NCBI GenBank assembly: GCA_022825135.1
Contig: JAJDYN010000013.1
Coordinates: 62,001-126,000 of the forward strand
Length of the DNA stretch: 64,000 nt
Direction of reading: 5' to 3'
Source: Gemmatimonadota bacterium
GTDB lineage: Bacteria > Gemmatimonadota > Gemmatimonadetes > Longimicrobiales > Gaopeijiaceae
Shown here: piece after piece, positions 59,990 to 64,000 of the stretch
How the letters are laid out: each line of letters starts with the position of its first letter
Position numbering within the stretch: the stretch's first letter is position 1
Translations under genes and position numbers: made by a program
Notes under the pieces: generated by a model
The model's input: the letters and a program-made list of their open reading frames with translations, nothing else
Databases searched by the model: none
Told to the model about the DNA's origin: nothing

Positions 59990-62068
59990 ATGACCGAACT
60001 GAAGGTGCCCGGCGACAAGTCCATCTCCCACCGGGCGCTGCTGGTGGCCGCGCTGGCGGGCGGAGAGAGCCGCATCCGCGGCATCCTCACCGGGGAGGAT
60101 CCCCGGGCGACGGCCTCCATCCTCCGGGAACTGGGCGTGCGCGTGCCACCCCTGCGCGCCGATGCGGAACTGCGCGTCACCGGGGTGGGCGTGCGCGGCC
60201 TGCGCGCCCCGGGCCGGGTCCTCGACTGCGCCAACAGCGGCACAACCGCGCGGCTTATGCTGGGCGTGCTGGCGGGACAGGCGCTCGAAGCCACCCTTGC
60301 CGGCGACGAGTCCCTGCGGCGCCGGCCCATGCGACGGGTGACCGATCCGCTGTCGCGGATGGGCGCCCGCTTCGAACCGCTTGCCGCGCCGGGCAGGCTC
60401 CCGCTTCGCGTTACCGGGGGTCCTCTGCGCGCCCTCGACCATCGCCTCCCCGTTGCCAGCGCCCAGGTCAAGAGCGCGCTCCTGCTCGCAGGGGTGACCG
60501 GCGGCGTGTCGGTGCGGCTCGTCGAGCCCGGCTTCTCGCGCGACCACACCGAGCGCATGCTGGCAGCCGCGGGGTGCGGGCTGACCGCCACTCCGGCGGG
60601 CGGTTCCAACCGGGTGCGCCTGACCGGCGCGCCGGCCGCCCTCGATCCCCTGGACATCGTCGTACCGGGCGATTTCTCGTCGGCGGCCTTTCCGCTCGCC
60701 CTCGCCCTGCTGGGTGGGGCGGGCGAAGGGGTCGTGCTGAGGGGCATCGGGCTCAACCCGACACGGACCGGGCTCCTCCCCGTACTGGAGAGGATGAACG
60801 CACGCATCGAGGTAGAGACGGGATCCGCCCCGCAAGGCGGGGAGCCCGCGGGCGACCTGATCGTCCACCCCTCCGACCTGACCGGCACCGAGGTGCAGCC
60901 CGAAGAGATTCCCGGACTCATCGACGAGGTGCCCGTCCTGGCGGTGCTCGCCGCCCGCGCCCGGGGAACCACGCGCATCACCGGCGCGGAGGAGCTGCGG
61001 GTCAAGGAATCCGACCGGCTGGGCGCGCTCGCGTCCAACCTGACCAGCCTGGGCGTGGAGGTGGAGGAGCTTCCCGACGGCCTGGTGATCGAGGGGACCG
61101 ACGGTCCCCTGTCCGGTCCCGTGGAGGCACGCGGCGACCACCGCATCGCGATGGCCTTCGGCGTGCTCGGCGCGCTTGCGGGCAACGCCATCACCGTTGA
61201 TGCGCCGGCGGCCGTGGACGTCAGCTACCCCGGGTTCTGGGAGATGCTCGAGCGCGCGTCCACGCCGGCCCGACGACCTTCCGTCCCGGACTCGAGCGAG
61301 AAGGACGTGAACCCGGCGCGACCCGTCCCTGAGCGCAAGCGCGGACCGGTGATCGTCATCGACGGCCCGGCCGGTTCCGGCAAGTCCACCACGGCCCGCG
61401 AGGTGGCGCGCCGGCTGGGATTTCGCCACCTGGACTCGGGCGCGCTCTACCGGGCTCTCACCTGCGCCCTGCTCGAGTCGGGCCGGCCGCCGGACTCATG
61501 GCCCGCGCTGACGGAGTCCGACCTGAACGCACATCCCGTGCGCATGGTGGCCGCCGGATCCGCATTTCGGGTCATGCTCGGAACGCGCGCCCTCACCACC
61601 GAGTTGAGGAGCTCCGAGGTCGACGCGCACGTCTCCGCCGTCGCGCGGCTGCCCGCGGTGCGCGGGTGGCTGCTCGACCGGCAGCGGCAGGCGGGGAAAA
61701 AGGGCTCGCTGGTGGGCGACGGGCGCGATCTGGGCACGGTCGTGTTCCCGGATGCGGAGGCGAAGATCTTCCTGGTGGCCGATGTCGCCGAGCGCGCCCG
61801 CCGCCGCCTGCTGGAGAAGGGGCGCGAGCCGGACTCGCGCGGTGCAGTGACGGCGGAGGCGGCCCGCCTGCGCGACCGCGACCGCATCGACGCGACCCGC
61901 GGTACGGCCCCGCTCAGGAAGGCCGCGGACGCGTTCGAAGTCGATGGCACCCGTCTGTCGTTCGAGGAGCAGGTGGACACGATCCTCGGTGTCGTGCGCG
62001 CCAGGATCGGCGATCGGGACGTCCAGGGCTCCGACCTCCGGGCCACGGTTCCGGCCCCGAGGGAGTGA
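59990..62068 (+). CDS. aroA-cmk: Fusion of EPSP synthase and cytidylate kinase
   Basis: A 692-residue two-domain protein. Residues 1-425 are 3-phosphoshikimate 1-carboxyvinyltransferase (VPGDKSISHRALL, LDCANSGTTARLML, FSSAAFPLALALL, ITGAEELRVKESDRL, GDHRIAMAFGVLG). A Pro/Ser-rich linker of about 25 residues leads to cytidylate kinase (about 450-680) with P-loop IDGPAGSGKSTTAR and the substrate motif HLDSGALYRALT, DGRDLGTVVFP. Many bacteria have aroA and cmk as neighbours before rpsA; here they are one polypeptide. The reading could start at GTG 59987 one codon earlier. Confidence 0.95.
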   Translation: MTELKVPGDKSISHRALLVAALAGGESRIRGILTGEDPRATASILRELGVRVPPLRADAELRVTGVGVRGLRAPGRVLDCANSGTTARLMLGVLAGQALEATLAGDESLRRRPMRRVTDPLSRMGARFEPLAAPGRLPLRVTGGPLRALDHRLPVASAQVKSALLLAGVTGGVSVRLVEPGFSRDHTERMLAAAGCGLTATPAGGSNRVRLTGAPAALDPLDIVVPGDFSSAAFPLALALLGGAGEGVVLRGIGLNPTRTGLLPVLERMNARIEVETGSAPQGGEPAGDLIVHPSDLTGTEVQPEEIPGLIDEVPVLAVLAARARGTTRITGAEELRVKESDRLGALASNLTSLGVEVEELPDGLVIEGTDGPLSGPVEARGDHRIAMAFGVLGALAGNAITVDAPAAVDVSYPGFWEMLERASTPARRPSVPDSSEKDVNPARPVPERKRGPVIVIDGPAGSGKSTTAREVARRLGFRHLDSGALYRALTCALLESGRPPDSWPALTESDLNAHPVRMVAAGSAFRVMLGTRALTTELRSSEVDAHVSAVARLPAVRGWLLDRQRQAGKKGSLVGDGRDLGTVVFPDAEAKIFLVADVAERARRRLLEKGREPDSRGAVTAEAARLRDRDRIDATRGTAPLRKAADAFEVDGTRLSFEEQVDTILGVVRARIGDRDVQGSDLRATVPAPRE

Positions 62069-62097
62069 TTGACGCAGTGAACGCCGAACCATACCTT
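62069..62097 (+). promoter_or_regulatory. Predicted promoter upstream of rpsA
   Basis: TTGACG at 62069-62074 (5 of 6 to -35) and TACCTT at 62092-62097 (3 of 6 to -10) are separated by 17 bases. It lies directly after the aroA-cmk stop and leaves a leader of about 190 bases before rpsA, which can carry autoregulatory structure. Confidence 0.4.
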
Positions 62098-62297
62098 AAA
62101 TTGCTGAGAAGTAGTCGCTTGCCCGTACTTCTGCTGGAGGAAGGCAGTGCCCGGTCCCGGCCTCCGGTGAACCGGAAGCCCGGCCTGCCGGATTCTTCCC
62201 TCCTCCGACATCTCGTAAACCCTGAACCCGGCCCGCAACATCCGGGGCCGGCCAGAAACGGCGCTCCCTCCCGGGGGTGCGCCAGGGACAACAACTA

Positions 62298-64000
62298 ATG
62301 ACCGACCAGACAGAAGGCACTCACTCCCCTTCACCGGAATCCGTACCCTCCTCCGCCCTCCCCTCCGGCGATGCTCAGGTAACGGATTCCCCAGAGGGTG
62401 GAGATTCCGCCGGTACCGCCCGGGTCGAGCCGTCGCCGAGCCAGGCCTTCGGAGACTTCGCGGCGTTCGACGCTCCCGACGAGCTCTTCGCCGATCCGCG
62501 TGGTGACACCGGGTTCGGCCTGACGGACGATCCGGGGGGCGGCGACGATCCGTCCATGTCGCGCGACGACTTCGGCACCATGCTCCAGGACTTCCAGTCC
62601 GGGATTCAGGAGGTGCGCGAGGGCGAGATCGTGCAGGCGAAGGTGGTGCGGGTAACCGACACGACCGTCATCCTCGAATTCGGCTTCAAGAGCGAGGGCG
62701 CGGTCCCGCGCGAGGAATTCCGGGACACCGAGGCCCTCGCGCCCGGCTACGAGGTGGAGGTCCTGCTCGAGAGCCTCGAGGACGACGACGGGGTGGTGGT
62801 CCTGTCGAAGAAGAAGGCCGACTTCCTGCGGGTCTGGGAGAAGATCCGCGAAGCCTACGAGAGCGGGTCGCCGATCGAGGGCAAGCTGGTGCGCAAGATC
62901 AAGGGCGGCATGACCGTGGATCTCATGGGCGTGGACGCCTTCCTCCCGGGCTCGCAGATCGCCCTGCGCCGGGTGCCCAACATCGAGGACCTGGTTGGCG
63001 ACGTCTACGACTTCAAGATCATCAAGCTGAACAAGAGGCGCCGCAACATCGTGGTATCGCGGCGCGTGATCCTGGAGGCCGAGCGCGGCAAGAAGCGCGA
63101 GACCCTGGTGAAGGAACTGCTGGTGGGGCAGGTGCGGGCCGGGATCATCAAGAACATCACCGATTTCGGCGCCTTCATCGACCTCGGAGGGCTGGACGGG
63201 CTCCTGCACATCACGGACATGTCCTGGGGACGGGTGGGACACCCCTCAGACATGGTGAGCATCGGCCAGGAGCTGGATGTCAAGGTGCTCGACATCGACT
63301 GGAAGCGGGAGCGGATTTCGCTCGGGCTCAAACAGTTGCTTCCCTATCCGTGGACCGACATCGACCTCAAGTACCCGGTCGGCGTGCGCGTACACGGCAA
63401 GGTCGTGTCGATCACGAACTACGGCGCGTTCGTCGAGCTGGAGAAGGGCGTCGAGGGGCTCGTCCACATCTCGGAGATGTCGTGGACGCGCAACATCCGC
63501 CATCCCTCGAAGCTGGTCTCCATCGCCGACGAGATCGAGGCCGTGGTGCTGAAGGTGGATCCGGCGGCCGAGAAGATCTCGCTGGGCATGAAGCAGATCG
63601 AGGAGGATCCCTGGCTGGCGCTCCCGCTCAAGTATCCCACGGGGACGCGGCTGCAGGGGAAAGTGCGCAACCTGACGTCGTTCGGCGCCTTCGTCGAGAT
63701 CGAGCCGGGAATCGACGGGCTGGTTCACGTGTCGGACATGAGCTGGACCAAGCGCGTGGAGCATCCTTCGGAGATCGTCGGCAAGGGCCAGGAGCTGGAG
63801 GTGATGGTTCTCGACGTGGACGGCGAGAACAAGCGCATCTCCCTCGGAATCAAGCAGGTTCTCGACGATCCCTGGCCCTCGCTCTCGGAGCGCTTCGCCC
63901 CGGGCGTGGAGTGCGAGGGCCGCGTCGTGCGGGTGCAGGAGAAGGGGGTCGTGGTCGATCTGGGCGACAACGTGGAGGCGTTCGTTCCCATCTCGCACAG
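62298..64000 (+). CDS. rpsA: 30S ribosomal protein S1 (cut by window edge)
   Basis: 567 codons are visible, beginning at the ATG at 62298; the 3' end is outside the window. An acidic, Ser/Pro-rich N-terminal extension of about 95 residues precedes six S1 RNA-binding repeats starting near residues 107, 193, 277, 361, 448 and 535, the last incomplete. The third to fifth have the classic pattern, for example ITDFGAFIDLGGLDGLLHI and LTSFGAFVEIEPGIDGLVHV. S1 helps mRNA bind the 30S subunit. The extension is longer than in E. coli S1. The ATG overlaps a TAA of a small upstream reading frame (TAATG). Confidence 0.94.
   Translation, partial: MTDQTEGTHSPSPESVPSSALPSGDAQVTDSPEGGDSAGTARVEPSPSQAFGDFAAFDAPDELFADPRGDTGFGLTDDPGGGDDPSMSRDDFGTMLQDFQSGIQEVREGEIVQAKVVRVTDTTVILEFGFKSEGAVPREEFRDTEALAPGYEVEVLLESLEDDDGVVVLSKKKADFLRVWEKIREAYESGSPIEGKLVRKIKGGMTVDLMGVDAFLPGSQIALRRVPNIEDLVGDVYDFKIIKLNKRRRNIVVSRRVILEAERGKKRETLVKELLVGQVRAGIIKNITDFGAFIDLGGLDGLLHITDMSWGRVGHPSDMVSIGQELDVKVLDIDWKRERISLGLKQLLPYPWTDIDLKYPVGVRVHGKVVSITNYGAFVELEKGVEGLVHISEMSWTRNIRHPSKLVSIADEIEAVVLKVDPAAEKISLGMKQIEEDPWLALPLKYPTGTRLQGKVRNLTSFGAFVEIEPGIDGLVHVSDMSWTKRVEHPSEIVGKGQELEVMVLDVDGENKRISLGIKQVLDDPWPSLSERFAPGVECEGRVVRVQEKGVVVDLGDNVEAFVPISH

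Noticed and set aside
62078..62298. A protein-coding leader gene before rpsA
   Set aside because: No ribosome-binding site and no recognisable protein; kept only as an overlapping leader frame.
1..64000. CRISPR arrays, insertion sequences, prophage or integrase genes
   Set aside because: Scanned for regular repeats, transposases and integrases; none seen.

Overview
The window is high-GC DNA from a diderm bacterium. It carries TonB-dependent receptors, outer-membrane-type lipoproteins, Tat-exported enzymes, beta-propeller lipoproteins and S9-type peptidases next to ordinary housekeeping genes. This mixture fits a Gemmatimonadota-like genome. That is an inference from gene content and style; the window holds no 16S rRNA gene. 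I see no insertion sequence, prophage, integrase or CRISPR array, and coding density is high throughout.

Layout. 1-6685: minus-strand block with a secreted propeller protein (cut by the window edge), a propeller lipoprotein, an S9-family hydrolase, a class II glutamine amidotransferase and a threonine dehydratase. 6988-12444: a plug-less TonB-dependent-receptor barrel, a zinc-ribbon thioredoxin and argG-argH. 12452-17385: DAHP synthase (minus), then fructose-bisphosphate aldolase, rpiA, rpe and a TIGR01777-type epimerase. 17460-29774: an LVIVD-repeat surface protein followed by what looks like a complete quinohemoprotein amine dehydrogenase (QHNDH) locus: qhpG, then qhpA-D-C-B-F-E. It is interrupted by a divergent ribbon-helix-helix/SRPBCC gene pair. 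29744-36434: APC permease, alpha carbonic anhydrase, LOG-type protein, FKBP isomerase, a TonB receptor and small membrane or lipoprotein genes. 36712-41050: a polyamine-type ABC importer. 41067-43086: a RelE-type toxin-antitoxin pair, a VOC protein and a peroxiredoxin with an in-frame TGA at its peroxidatic cysteine (probable selenoprotein). 43239-49282: glutamate synthase gltD and gltB. 49426-55493: aldo/keto reductase, TIGR04076 protein, NhaC antiporter, tRNA-Leu, and two Tat-exported PLP enzymes facing each other across a terminator. 55805-64000: TonB receptor, rnz, tyrA, an aroA-cmk fusion and rpsA (cut by the window edge).

How the genes work together. The most distinctive system is the QHNDH locus. 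QhpC is a ribosomally made peptide whose residues are cross-linked by the radical SAM enzyme QhpD into three Cys-to-Glu/Asp thioethers. Its tryptophan is oxygenated by the flavoprotein QhpG and joined to a cysteine as cysteine tryptophylquinone. The leader is removed by the subtilisin-like QhpE, QhpF exports the peptide, and it assembles in the periplasm with diheme QhpA and propeller QhpB to oxidise primary amines. All residues needed for the four cross-links are present here. The second highlight is the TGA-containing peroxiredoxin with a plausible bacterial SECIS hairpin. Central metabolism is represented by arginine (argGH), glutamate (gltBD), aromatic amino acid (aroF, tyrA, aroA) and pentose-phosphate (rpiA, rpe) genes.
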